Source: Leifsonia sp. SCN 70-46 (GTDB taxonomy: Bacteria > Actinomycetota > Actinomycetes > Actinomycetales > Microbacteriaceae). From it: a stretch of 64,000 nt of DNA. The notes under the pieces were generated by a model, which saw only the letters and a program-made list of their open reading frames with translations, searched no databases and was not told the DNA's origin. Every line of letters begins with the position of its first letter. Positions within the stretch are counted from its first letter, which is position 1. This document shows, piece by piece, positions 1 through 9,332 of this stretch. The stretch is taken from contig MEFY01000002.1 in the NCBI GenBank assembly GCA_001725325.1, positions 1,429,559 to 1,493,558 on the forward strand, read 5' to 3'. The position numbers and the translations under genes are program-made.

Positions 1-156
1 GTCATCGACGGGTGGGAGGCGAAGAACCTCGCCGACGCCCTCAACGCGCTCACCGCCGACGAGATCACCGCCATGAAGAAGGCGGCGGATGCCGCCGCGG
101 CCGACCTCTCGACCATCGGCGAGGGCCCCCGCTTCCTCGCGGAGGTCGGCGCCTAG
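1..156 (+). CDS. C-terminal fragment of a CDS cut by the window edge, probably glycosyltransferase
   Basis: Open frame from base 1 to TAG at 154-156 (VIDGWEAKNLADALNALTADEITAMKKAADAAAADLSTIGEGPRFLAEVGA); resembles glycosyltransferase C-termini and lies in a glycan locus. Confidence 0.5.
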   Translation, partial: VIDGWEAKNLADALNALTADEITAMKKAADAAAADLSTIGEGPRFLAEVGA

Positions 157-1451
157 GCGATCGCCTTGCCGATGACGCGGTAGGGGATGCCCGGCCACTG
201 CTCGGCCGACGACACCCGACGGCCGTCGATGAAGGCCTTGATGCCCGGCAGCTCGGCCGGGGTGAGCGACTTGTACTCCGCGTGGTCGGCCTGGACGACG
301 ACGGCGTCGACGGGCTCGCCCAGGTGGTAGGGCGTGAAGCCGAGCCGCGCGAGCTCGTCGTCGGTGTACATCGGGTCCTGCACCACGGGCACGGCGCCGC
401 GCTGCTTGAGCGCCTCGACCGCGCCGAAGACGCCGGAGAACGCGGTCTCCTTCACGCCGCCGCGGTAGGCGGCACCCAGCACGGCGACCTTCGCGCCCGT
501 GAGGTCGCCGTAGGCGCCCTCGAGCAGCCCGATCGTGTAGTCGGGCATCCCCGCGTTCGCGGCGCGCGCCGCCGACACGACGGTCGCCTCGGGGTCTGTC
601 CACAGGTAGAGGCGCGGGTAGACGGGGATGCAGTGGCCGCCGACCGCGATACCGGGCTGGTGGATGTGCGAGTAGGGCTGCGAGTTCGACGCCTCGATGA
701 CCTGGTAGACGTCGATGCCCGCGGTGGACGCGTAGCGCGCGAACTGGTTGGCGAGGCCGATGTTGACATCGCGGTAGGTGGTCTCCGCGAGCTTGGCGAG
801 CTCTGCGGCCTCGGCGCTGCCGAGGTCCCACACGCCGTTGGCGCGCGCGAGGTCGGCGCGCTCGTCGAAGTCCAGCACCTGCTGGTAGAAGTCGACGGCC
901 TTCGCGGCGCCGCGCTCGGAGAGCCCTCCCACGAGCTTGGGGTACTTGCGCAGGTCGGCGAAGACGCGACCGGTGAGCACGCGCTCCGGCGAGAAGACCA
1001 GGTCGAAGTCGACGCCCTCGGTGAGACCCGACGCCTCCTCGAGCATGGGCTTCCAGCGCGTGCGCGTGGTGCCCACCGGGAGGGTCGTCTCGTAGGCGAT
1101 GAGCGTGCCGGGCGTGAGCACGGCGCCGAGCGACTTGGTCGCCGCGTCCATCCAGCCGAAGTCGGGCTCCGCGGTCTCCTCGTCGACGAACAGCGGCACG
1201 ACGAGCACGACGGCATCGGCACCGGGCACGGCGTCGGCGTAGTCGGTCGTGGCGCGCAGCCGGCCCGCGGGCACGAGCTCAGAGAGCTTCTCCTGGAGGT
1301 GCGCCTCGCCGGGGAACGGCTCGATCCCCTTGTTGATCAGATCGACGGTCGGCTGGGAGACGTCGACGCCGACGACATCGTGGCCCTTGCTGGCGAACTG
1401 GACGGCGAGCGGAAGCCCGATCTTGCCGAGGGCGATGACAGCGATCTTCAC
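153..1451 (-). CDS. nucleotide sugar dehydrogenase (UDP-GlcNAc/UDP-ManNAc 6-dehydrogenase type, WbpA/WecC-like)
   Basis: VKIAVIALGKIGLPLAVQFASKGHDVVGVD N-terminal Rossmann motif and catalytic VGGHCIP motif; GTG start at 1451 inferred. Confidence 0.88.
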   Translation of the reverse strand: MKIAVIALGKIGLPLAVQFASKGHDVVGVDVSQPTVDLINKGIEPFPGEAHLQEKLSELVPAGRLRATTDYADAVPGADAVVLVVPLFVDEETAEPDFGWMDAATKSLGAVLTPGTLIAYETTLPVGTTRTRWKPMLEEASGLTEGVDFDLVFSPERVLTGRVFADLRKYPKLVGGLSERGAAKAVDFYQQVLDFDERADLARANGVWDLGSAEAAELAKLAETTYRDVNIGLANQFARYASTAGIDVYQVIEASNSQPYSHIHQPGIAVGGHCIPVYPRLYLWTDPEATVVSAARAANAGMPDYTIGLLEGAYGDLTGAKVAVLGAAYRGGVKETAFSGVFGAVEALKQRGAVPVVQDPMYTDDELARLGFTPYHLGEPVDAVVVQADHAEYKSLTPAELPGIKAFIDGRRVSSAEQWPGIPYRVIGKAIA

Positions 1452-1485
1452 GAGATGACTCCAGGTAGGTAGCGGAACTTCAATG

Positions 1486-2643
1486 CTACTTGGCGATGAT
1501 CGCGAGGCTGGTGTCGACGACCTGCTTCGCGATCGCATCGAGCGAGTACTCGGCGGCTGCCCAGGAGGCGAGCTCGGCCCGCGCCGCGGGCGAGAGCGGG
1601 CTCGAGGCGGAGGCGATCATCGCATCCGCGGTCGCCGCCACGTCGTAGTCCACGGCGGCGCCGGCGCTCGGGTGCCCCGCGTCCACGAGGAAGTCGACGG
1701 TGGGGCCGACGCCCGCGAAGATCACGGGGCATCCGGAGCTGAGCGACGAGTAGACCTTGGTGGCGAGCGCGTACTCGTTGCGCGCCACGGGGGTGAGGCT
1801 AGCGACCGATGCCGTCGCGCTCGCGAGGATGGGGGAGAGCTCCGCCGGCGGGATGGGGGAGTGGAACTCGACGAGGTCGCCCACGCCGAGCGCGCGGGCG
1901 CGGGCGCGCATGCTGTCGCGGTCCTCGCCGTTGCCGTAGTAGAGCAGGCGCGCGCCGGGGTGCTTCTCCAGCACGGCCGGCAGCGCGTCGATGAAGATGC
2001 CGGCGCCGTGCCACTCGGAGTGGGTGCCCGCGTAGACGAAGACGGGCGGGTTCTGCGGCGCCTGCCCGTCGTACCGGAAGTCGCCCGTGTCCGCGCCGAA
2101 ACCGATCGGGATGGCGGGGGTCTCGATGCCGACGGCGCGGAACCGGTCGACGAGCGGCTGGTGGGCGGCGAAGAGCATCCTCGCCCCGCGCAGACCCCAC
2201 GCCTCGGCCCGCCGCAGGGCGCCGAGCACGAAGCGCGAGCTCGTGACCATCTCGGCGGCCTCGCTCCAGTAGTCGGCCGCGCGCACGACGTAGGGGGTGC
2301 GGCGCAGCGCACCCACGATGCGCACGACCGCCACGGTCGTAGGGGGAGGCTCGACGATGTAGAGGTCGGCCCTGCGGGAGAACAGCAGCCGGAAGAAGAG
2401 GGGGATGTCGAAGCTCAGGTAGCTCAGGTACCCGCGCACGTACTGCTGCTTGTCGCGCTTGACGGGCACGCGCAGCACCCGCACGCCCTCGGGGTCGTCG
2501 ATGGCGGTGCCGAGCGGCGGCCGGGCGGTGAGCACGGTCACCCCGTGGCCGCGGGCGTGGAACTCCTCGGCCCACGACCGCAGGATGCCGGACGCCGCCG
2601 AGACCTCGGGTGCGAAGATCCGGCTCGCGATGACAACCCTCAT
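1486..2643 (-). CDS. glycosyltransferase family 4 protein
   Basis: MRVVIASRIFAPEVSAASGILRSWAEEFHARGHGVTVLT, C-terminal GT-B donor-binding region. Confidence 0.85.
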   Translation of the reverse strand: MRVVIASRIFAPEVSAASGILRSWAEEFHARGHGVTVLTARPPLGTAIDDPEGVRVLRVPVKRDKQQYVRGYLSYLSFDIPLFFRLLFSRRADLYIVEPPPTTVAVVRIVGALRRTPYVVRAADYWSEAAEMVTSSRFVLGALRRAEAWGLRGARMLFAAHQPLVDRFRAVGIETPAIPIGFGADTGDFRYDGQAPQNPPVFVYAGTHSEWHGAGIFIDALPAVLEKHPGARLLYYGNGEDRDSMRARARALGVGDLVEFHSPIPPAELSPILASATASVASLTPVARNEYALATKVYSSLSSGCPVIFAGVGPTVDFLVDAGHPSAGAAVDYDVAATADAMIASASSPLSPAARAELASWAAAEYSLDAIAKQVVDTSLAIIAK

Positions 2644-3788
2644 CGGGCTCCCGCGAGCAACCGCCCCACGAGCGCATCCTGCGTGGCGCGGTCGGGCTCG
2701 CTCGAGAGTGCCTTGGCCGCCTTGTCCGAGGCCCTCTTGAACCCCGCGACCTCGTCGGCGGTGAGGTTCTCGAGCGCGGCGACGAGCGCGTCGGAGCTCG
2801 TGTCGGCCGTGATGATCCCGAGCTCGTACTCCCCGATGTGCGTGTTGATCTCCGGGGCGGGCGAGAACACGAGGCCCAGGCGCGCCTGCACGAAGTCGAA
2901 GAACTTGTTGGGCAGGTGGTACAGGTGGCTGAGGGTCTTGAGCGGGTAGAGGAAGACGCCCAGGTCGTACTGGTTGAGCACGTCGGGCAGCGTCTCCGGC
3001 GGCACCGGGTCGTGAACGGTCGTGCGCGGGCTCGACGTCGCGCGCTTGGCGATCTCGTCGAGATGTCCACCCGGCACGCGCAGGAGGTAGAGGTCGAGCG
3101 AGAACCGGTCGCCGAGGCGGTCGACGGCGTCGATGAGCTCCATGATGTTGCGCTCGGCGTCAGCCGTGCCGCTGTGCACGAGCTTGATGACCGCCGGGTC
3201 GACAGGGGTGGGCTTGAGGGTGCGGTACGACGCGGAGTTGCGGACGACCTCCGTGGTGACGCCGTACCGCTCGCTGTACAGGTTCGCAAGGCCCGCGCTC
3301 ACGCTCGTGACCGCGGTGGTGCGGGGGAGGTAGGTGCGGCAGAGGTACTCCATGTACGGCCCGACCAGCACGCGCCAGACGAAGACCGTGGCCCGCTCCT
3401 CGGGCGCCCATTCGTGCATGTCGGCGAGGAGAGGGGCGTCGCCCTTGGCGGCGAAGGCGAGCGGGAGGGCGCGCGCGTCGTTGGCGACGACGAGGTCGTA
3501 GGGGCCCGACTCGACGACCTCGCGGCGCACGGCCTTCTCGCCCGGCGTCGTGAGCTCGACGGCCCTGTGCAGGCGCAACGCGAGCTTGAGCACGCCCAGC
3601 GGCGTCTCCGGCAGGGAGGACGCCCCCTTCGGGATCTCGATGTGCCGTGCAACACCCTCGGGGGCGGGTCCGTAACCGACGGTCGTGACGTCTCCGTGCT
3701 GCTGCAGCACCTCCACCTGCCGAAGCACGCGGGAATCGGCGTGAATGGGCGAGAACGAGACGCAGAGAATTTTTTTCTTGGGGGGCAA
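2640..3788 (-). CDS. glycosyltransferase (GT-B fold)
   Basis: KKKILCVSFSPIHADSRVLRQVEVLQQHGDVTTVGYGP; 4-bp overlap with the downstream gene. Confidence 0.8.
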   Translation of the reverse strand: MPPKKKILCVSFSPIHADSRVLRQVEVLQQHGDVTTVGYGPAPEGVARHIEIPKGASSLPETPLGVLKLALRLHRAVELTTPGEKAVRREVVESGPYDLVVANDARALPLAFAAKGDAPLLADMHEWAPEERATVFVWRVLVGPYMEYLCRTYLPRTTAVTSVSAGLANLYSERYGVTTEVVRNSASYRTLKPTPVDPAVIKLVHSGTADAERNIMELIDAVDRLGDRFSLDLYLLRVPGGHLDEIAKRATSSPRTTVHDPVPPETLPDVLNQYDLGVFLYPLKTLSHLYHLPNKFFDFVQARLGLVFSPAPEINTHIGEYELGIITADTSSDALVAALENLTADEVAGFKRASDKAAKALSSEPDRATQDALVGRLLAGAR

Positions 3789-3893
3789 CGGAATCTTCCG
3801 GTTGATCGTTAACGAACGTCACCGAGTCTAGTTGCGGTCGGCTGGCTCTCTTCCTTCACTTGGCAGATTCATAGGCTCTGCCGCGCGGGGCGG

Positions 3894-4016
3894 TCAGCTC
3901 GCGTCGATGCCCAGGAGAGCGACCCAGCGGCGCAGGTCGATGAGGCGCCAGTGGGAGCGGCTGTGACTCCCGCAGGACGGCCCACAGCGTCCAACTCGAT
4001 AGACTCTCCGGGTTCG
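3894..4016 (-). pseudogene. possible C-terminal remnant of a truncated gene
   Basis: Short open frame RTRRVYRVGRCGPSCGSHSRSHWRLIDLRRWVALLGIDAS* without credible start, C-terminal half looks protein-like; lies at a compositional junction. Confidence 0.35.
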
Positions 4017-4032
4017 TCAAACGGAGGTTCCA

Positions 4033-5820
4033 TTGAAGTCAGCGAAGTCCGTCCTCGACCTTTACCGTCAAGTTTTAGCCGTGTTCCCGTCGGGCGGATC
4101 TCGATTCCTCAACCTCTACTCCTGGCTGCTCGCCTCATTGGCGATTTTCGACGCAGCCGCGCTCGGTCTGCTGGCAGTGACGATCGGACCGGTCGCCGCA
4201 GGCACCCCCGTCGTGCTCCCACTGGTGGGTCAGCTCGACAGTGCCGGCGTGGCCTGGACCATCGTGCTGATCTGCGTGCTCATGGTCGTCAAAGGCGCTC
4301 TGTCGGTGCTCGTGACATGGTGGGCCACCCGCCGCATCCCGCGCTACGAGGTGGCGATCGGCGACCGCCTCTTCCGCTCGTACATCACCGCGCCTTGGCG
4401 CGATCGCCTGCGCAAGAACTCGGCCGAGATCATGCGATTCGCTGACACGGGAGTCGACGCTACGGTGAACAGCTTCGTGCTACCGGGCGCGACCCTTCTC
4501 AGCGAGGCCATCAGCCTGGTGACGATCATCGCGACCCTCGCCATCGTGCAGCCGATACTGGCGCTGACGACCCTCGTGTACCTCCTCCTCCTCGGCGCCG
4601 TTCTGTTCTTCTGGGTCGCGGGTCACGCCCGAAAGGCAGGCGAGGTGCACGTCGAGAACACGATCAGCGCCTCTCGTCTCGTGCTTGAGATCGTCAGCGC
4701 TCTGAAGGAGGTGTCGCTGCGCAACAAGGAGGCTGCCGTGGCAGACATCGTCGAGGAGACCCGCGGACGAAGCGCTCGCGCTCGCGCCAACCTCTACTTC
4801 CTCAGCCAGCTCCCTCGTTACGCACTCGAGTCTGGCCTGATCGTGGGCTTCTTGGTCGTCGGCGGTGTGGGATTCCTGACCGGTGGTCTCGAGCAGGCGA
4901 TCGCCGCGGTCGCCCTGTTCGCGCTCGCGGGCTTCCGCATGGCACCCTCGGTCATCCGTTTTCAGTCTGTGCTGGCGCAGATGGTTTCGATCGCCGAGTA
5001 CCCTCGCCGGGTGCTAAGTGAGTTGGCCGACACGGAGGAGTCTGCCGCCGGGATTGCGAGTCGCCCGACTCGTGCCCTGCCGGAGCACCCCTCGACCATC
5101 GCGCTCGAGAACGTTAGCTTCAGCTACTCGGACAGCGCCCCGCTGGCCCTCCGTGACGTCTCGCTCGAGATTCCCTTCGGCTCATCCGTCGCTTTCGTCG
5201 GTGCCTCTGGCTCGGGCAAGTCGACGATGGTCGATATCCTCCTCAGTCTGCTTGAGCCCACCAGCGGCACAATCTCGATAGACGGCGAACCGCTCTCAGA
5301 ACTGCGCGCCGATTGGCGGTCGCGTGTCGGATATGTGCCGCAAGAGGTCGCGCTGTTCGACGCCACAATCGCGCAGAACGTCGCCCTCACCTGGGGCGAC
5401 GACTTTGATGCAGAGCGGGTGCAGCGGGCCCTGGAGCAGGCGCAACTCTGGGAGATGGTCTCTGCCAAAGAAGGCGGAATGCTCTCGAGAGTCGGCGAGC
5501 GGGGTCTTGCCCTCTCTGGTGGACAGCGTCAGCGCCTCGGCATCGCGCGCGCCCTCTACGCGGAACCGCTTGTGCTGGTGCTCGACGAAGCCACGAGCGC
5601 GCTCGACACCACGACGGAGGCGCTCGTAACAAGCGGAATCGACGCGATCGGGGGCGGGGTGACGAAGATCGTCGTGGCCCACCGGTTGGCGACGATCCGC
5701 AACGCCGACCGGATCTTCTTCATGGCTGACGGAGTCGTTGTACGCAGCGGTACCTTTGCGGAGCTTGTGGACTCGGTGCCGGAGTTCGCCACGCAGGCCG
5801 GGCTCGCGGGCCTCACATAA
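4033..5820 (+). CDS. ABC transporter, fused permease/ATPase (PglK-like polysaccharide/LLO flippase type)
   Basis: N-terminal TM segments, LPRYALESG motif, Walker A GASGSGKST, signature LSGGQRQRLGIARAL, Walker B LVLDEATSALD; TTG start with ACGGAGG SD. Confidence 0.85.
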   Translation: MKSAKSVLDLYRQVLAVFPSGGSRFLNLYSWLLASLAIFDAAALGLLAVTIGPVAAGTPVVLPLVGQLDSAGVAWTIVLICVLMVVKGALSVLVTWWATRRIPRYEVAIGDRLFRSYITAPWRDRLRKNSAEIMRFADTGVDATVNSFVLPGATLLSEAISLVTIIATLAIVQPILALTTLVYLLLLGAVLFFWVAGHARKAGEVHVENTISASRLVLEIVSALKEVSLRNKEAAVADIVEETRGRSARARANLYFLSQLPRYALESGLIVGFLVVGGVGFLTGGLEQAIAAVALFALAGFRMAPSVIRFQSVLAQMVSIAEYPRRVLSELADTEESAAGIASRPTRALPEHPSTIALENVSFSYSDSAPLALRDVSLEIPFGSSVAFVGASGSGKSTMVDILLSLLEPTSGTISIDGEPLSELRADWRSRVGYVPQEVALFDATIAQNVALTWGDDFDAERVQRALEQAQLWEMVSAKEGGMLSRVGERGLALSGGQRQRLGIARALYAEPLVLVLDEATSALDTTTEALVTSGIDAIGGGVTKIVVAHRLATIRNADRIFFMADGVVVRSGTFAELVDSVPEFATQAGLAGLT

Positions 5821-5900
5821 GCCCGGCGACACGCGACATTCCGACGAAGGGTGCTGATGTCCGCACGGTAGCCTAGGAGGGGTTACCGGAGGGGTGTTTC

Positions 5901-8900
5901 ATGGGGCGGCATTCGCGTGAGACGAAGAGACGACGTCTCGCAACAGGCCTTGTGATGCGCCGTTCGGCGTCACTGATCACCTCAGTTGTCACGCTCAGCG
6001 CGGCTCTCGTGGCCTTTCAGCCGGTCCCCGCTGCGCAGGCACTGAGCGGCTCTGAGTTCAACCCGGGGTTCATCATTTCCGACGAGCTCTTCTATGACGG
6101 CTCGGCCATGACAGCTGCGCAGATTCAGGCCTTCCTCGACAACAAGATCGGCTCGTGCCAGAACGACCGTTGCCTCAACGTCGCGTCGTTGCCTGTGACG
6201 ACACGGCCCGTGGACTACTCGTCGGCCACGGGAGCCCTGGTCTGTTCAGAGATCAGTGGCGGCACGATGCGACCCGCCGAGCTCATCTATCGCACCCAGG
6301 TCGCCTGCGGAATCTCAGCGAAGGTGATCCTCGTCACGCTACAAAAAGAACAGGGGCTGATCACCAGCAGAGCTCCTTCTGAAAGCGCGCTGCGTGCGGC
6401 AATGGGGATGGGATGCCCCGATACCGCGCCGTGTGATTCGGCTTTCGCCGGCCTGGCTACCCAGATCATGACAGGCACTCGCCAGCTGAAGGTCTATAAG
6501 GCCGGCAAATTCAGTCGCCAACCGGGTACTCACTTCATCCAGTACAACCCCGATTCCTCATGCGGCGGCACGAACGTCGAGATTCGCAATTATGCGACAG
6601 CCGCTCTGTACAACTACACGCCGTACCAGCCCAACGCCGCGTCGCTGGCCAACCTCGGGACCACGGGAGACGGATGCTCGAGCTACGGTAACCGCAACTT
6701 CTGGGCCTACTACAACAACTGGTTTGGTCCGACCACCGAGCCGACCTGTGTCACGAATCCCAGCCGCGATATCACCACCTACTGGAGCGAGCAGGGTGGC
6801 AGTGCCGGCGCGCTTGGAGTACCGGTGTCGCCCGGGATCGTGTCGGGCGCTGCGGGCGCCGTCGGCTTCTATGCGAACGGCAGCGTCTACTGCACGCCGC
6901 GCATCGGCGCGGTCGGCGTGATCGGTGACAGTCGCACTACGTTCGAGGCGCTCGGCGGGCCTAGCGGCGCGCTGGGTGCTCCGTTGGCCACCCGGGTGCC
7001 CTTCAGCGCGGGCGGTCTCTCCGGTTACGTGCAGGAATTCCAGCGCGGAACGATGCTCTCGTCAGCCACGACCGGCAGCCACGCGGTGATGCACGGCGCT
7101 GTGCGGGATGCCTGGGGTTCGCGGGGCGGCTCCGCGGGGATACTCGGCTGGCCGGTCGGCGATCAGGAAGCAGTTTCGGGATCCGTGCGCCAACGATTCC
7201 AGCACGGCGTCATCTCGGTCGCAACGGGTAAGGCACCGATAGTACTCGTGGGTGAGATCGGCGCCCTGTGGTCGACAGGAACAAACGCTGCGGCCCTCGG
7301 CGCGCCCACAAGCACGGAGTCGCCGCTGACAGCGGGCGGTGTCACGGGAAGCCTGCAGTACTTCGAGAGAGGGATGGTGCTGTCGTCGACGTCGACCGGA
7401 ACCCGCGCCGTGCTCAATGGTGCTGTGCGCAATGCATGGGGCGCGCAGGGGGGTAGCGGCGGCGCGCTCGGCTGGCCTGTCGGGGATCAGCAGGCGACAG
7501 CCGATGGGTTCCGGCAGGAGTTTCAGTTCGGAACGATCTTTGCATCCGCCTCCGGTGCAGGCGGAACCTTGCTCGGTGACATCGCCACCTACTGGGGAGC
7601 AGGCACCAACGCGACCAAGCTCGGGTACCCCACCGCGGCGGCCACGGCCTGGACAGCCGGCGGCGTAACAGGCATGCTTCAGTACTTCGAGAAGGGCTTG
7701 GTCCTCTCGTCGTCGGTCACGGGCACTTATGCAGTTCTCGATGGGCCGATCCGCAACGCCTGGGGAGCCTCGGGAGGCTCGGGAGGCAGCGCTGGCTGGC
7801 CAACGGGGGATCAGGCCACGGTATCGGGACAGTTGAGCCAGCAGTTCCAGCGCGCCACTCTTTCAGCGTCGGCAGGCGTCTCGGCCAACATCTCCAACTA
7901 TCTGGCCACCGGCTCCAACGCGGCACGGCTCGGTGCATCGACGGGGAACGCCACCGCCTGGACTGCGGGTGGAGTATCCGGAGCGCTCCAGTACTTCTCC
8001 AAGGGGATGGTGCTCTCGTCCGCGACGACAGGTACCTTCGCTGTTCTCAACGGGCCGATTCGCGACGCGTGGGGAGCACAGGGTGGCTCAGGCGGCACAC
8101 TGGGCTGGCCGATCAGCGACCAGACGACCGTGTCGGGCCAGCTCAGCCAGCAGTTCCAGCGCGGCGTGATCTCCATCTCGACGGGCGGCGCTGGCGGCGC
8201 GATCGATACCTACATGGCTACCGGCAATAACGCTGCACTTTTCGGCGCGGCAACAGGAGCGCCGCAGCCGTGGACAGCCGGAGGCGTCACCGGCACGCTG
8301 CAGTACTTCGCGCAGGGCATGGTTCTCTCTTCGGCGACCACGGGCACTTACGGTGTGCTCAGTGGCCCTATGCGCACCGCGTGGGGTGCGCAGGGCGGCT
8401 CCGGCGGGAGCCTCGGCTGGCCGACGGGTGATCAGACGCTGGTCGCAGGCAAGCTGCGCCAGCAGTTCCAGAACGGTGTGCTTACCGTCTCGTCCTCGGG
8501 CGCGGGTTCCGTGCTTACCGGCGACATAGCCACTTACTGGTCGACGGGGTCGAACGCTTCGCTGCTCGGCGAACCGACCGGCTCGGCCACGTCGTGGACA
8601 TCCGGAGGCATCACGGGAACGCTGCAGAACTTCGCGCGCGGCGTTGTGTTGTCATCGTCGACGACCGGCACTTTCGCAGTTGTCGACGGACCTCTGCGAA
8701 ACGCCTGGGGTGCACAGGGTGGCACGGGTGGCGCGCTCGGCTGGCCCGTATCTGACCAGACGGTAGTCACAGGCGGCATTCGTCAACAATTCGTGGGTGG
8801 AAGTCTCACCATTACCGACGAGGGCGCAACAATTCTGCTGTCCGGCGCGTACTACACGTACTGGTCGGCCGGTACGAACGCCACGGCGCTCGGAGCTCCG

Positions 8901-9176
8901 ATCGCGACGGTCACACCGTGGGCTGCGGGCGGCGTCACCGGATCGTATCTCGTCTTTGAGAGAGGGATGGTGATGTCGTCAGCCACGACGGGCACCTTCG
9001 CGGTGCTCAACGGCCCGATTCGAAATTTCTGGGGAAGTCAGGGCGGTTCTGTCGGTGTGCTGGGCTGGCCCACTGCCGACCAGCTGACGGTTCCGGAGGG
9101 TATTCAACAGCAGTTCCAAGGCGGCACCGTGGTGATCCCGACGACAGGCCCTGCCTATATCGTCCCTATCCCATAA
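5901..9176 (+). CDS. secreted LGFP-repeat protein with N-terminal cell-wall-associated domain
   Basis: Signal-peptide-like N-terminus, N-terminal domain with LVTLQKEQGLIT, then repeated LG(W/A/E)P and WGAQGGSGG LGFP-type units to the C-terminus. Confidence 0.85.
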   Translation: MGRHSRETKRRRLATGLVMRRSASLITSVVTLSAALVAFQPVPAAQALSGSEFNPGFIISDELFYDGSAMTAAQIQAFLDNKIGSCQNDRCLNVASLPVTTRPVDYSSATGALVCSEISGGTMRPAELIYRTQVACGISAKVILVTLQKEQGLITSRAPSESALRAAMGMGCPDTAPCDSAFAGLATQIMTGTRQLKVYKAGKFSRQPGTHFIQYNPDSSCGGTNVEIRNYATAALYNYTPYQPNAASLANLGTTGDGCSSYGNRNFWAYYNNWFGPTTEPTCVTNPSRDITTYWSEQGGSAGALGVPVSPGIVSGAAGAVGFYANGSVYCTPRIGAVGVIGDSRTTFEALGGPSGALGAPLATRVPFSAGGLSGYVQEFQRGTMLSSATTGSHAVMHGAVRDAWGSRGGSAGILGWPVGDQEAVSGSVRQRFQHGVISVATGKAPIVLVGEIGALWSTGTNAAALGAPTSTESPLTAGGVTGSLQYFERGMVLSSTSTGTRAVLNGAVRNAWGAQGGSGGALGWPVGDQQATADGFRQEFQFGTIFASASGAGGTLLGDIATYWGAGTNATKLGYPTAAATAWTAGGVTGMLQYFEKGLVLSSSVTGTYAVLDGPIRNAWGASGGSGGSAGWPTGDQATVSGQLSQQFQRATLSASAGVSANISNYLATGSNAARLGASTGNATAWTAGGVSGALQYFSKGMVLSSATTGTFAVLNGPIRDAWGAQGGSGGTLGWPISDQTTVSGQLSQQFQRGVISISTGGAGGAIDTYMATGNNAALFGAATGAPQPWTAGGVTGTLQYFAQGMVLSSATTGTYGVLSGPMRTAWGAQGGSGGSLGWPTGDQTLVAGKLRQQFQNGVLTVSSSGAGSVLTGDIATYWSTGSNASLLGEPTGSATSWTSGGITGTLQNFARGVVLSSSTTGTFAVVDGPLRNAWGAQGGTGGALGWPVSDQTVVTGGIRQQFVGGSLTITDEGATILLSGAYYTYWSAGTNATALGAPIATVTPWAAGGVTGSYLVFERGMVMSSATTGTFAVLNGPIRNFWGSQGGSVGVLGWPTADQLTVPEGIQQQFQGGTVVIPTTGPAYIVPIP
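6766..9170 (+). repeat. intragenic tandem LGFP supermodules (~324 bp period)
   Basis: Conserved RNAWGAQGG Trp codon at 7113, 7437, 7761, 8070, 8382, 8706, 9030 (spacings 324,324,309,312,324,324). Confidence 0.85.
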
Positions 9177-9332
9177 CAGCGGCGGAACCCTCGGCGCGGG
9201 TGGAAGAACGGGCTCGGTCAGTCTGCGGGCGCTAGCGTCGAACCCCCGGCACCCCCTGACGTTCTCAATTGAGTATCGTGAGTGTGGAGCGCCGCTACGG
9301 GTGATGCTCGAAAGAATCAACAGGAGAGCCGA

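Noticed and set aside
6766-9170. CRISPR-like or VNTR DNA repeat
   Set aside because: Periodicity is ~324 bp, in-frame and protein-level (LGFP modules); there are no short identical repeats with unique spacers
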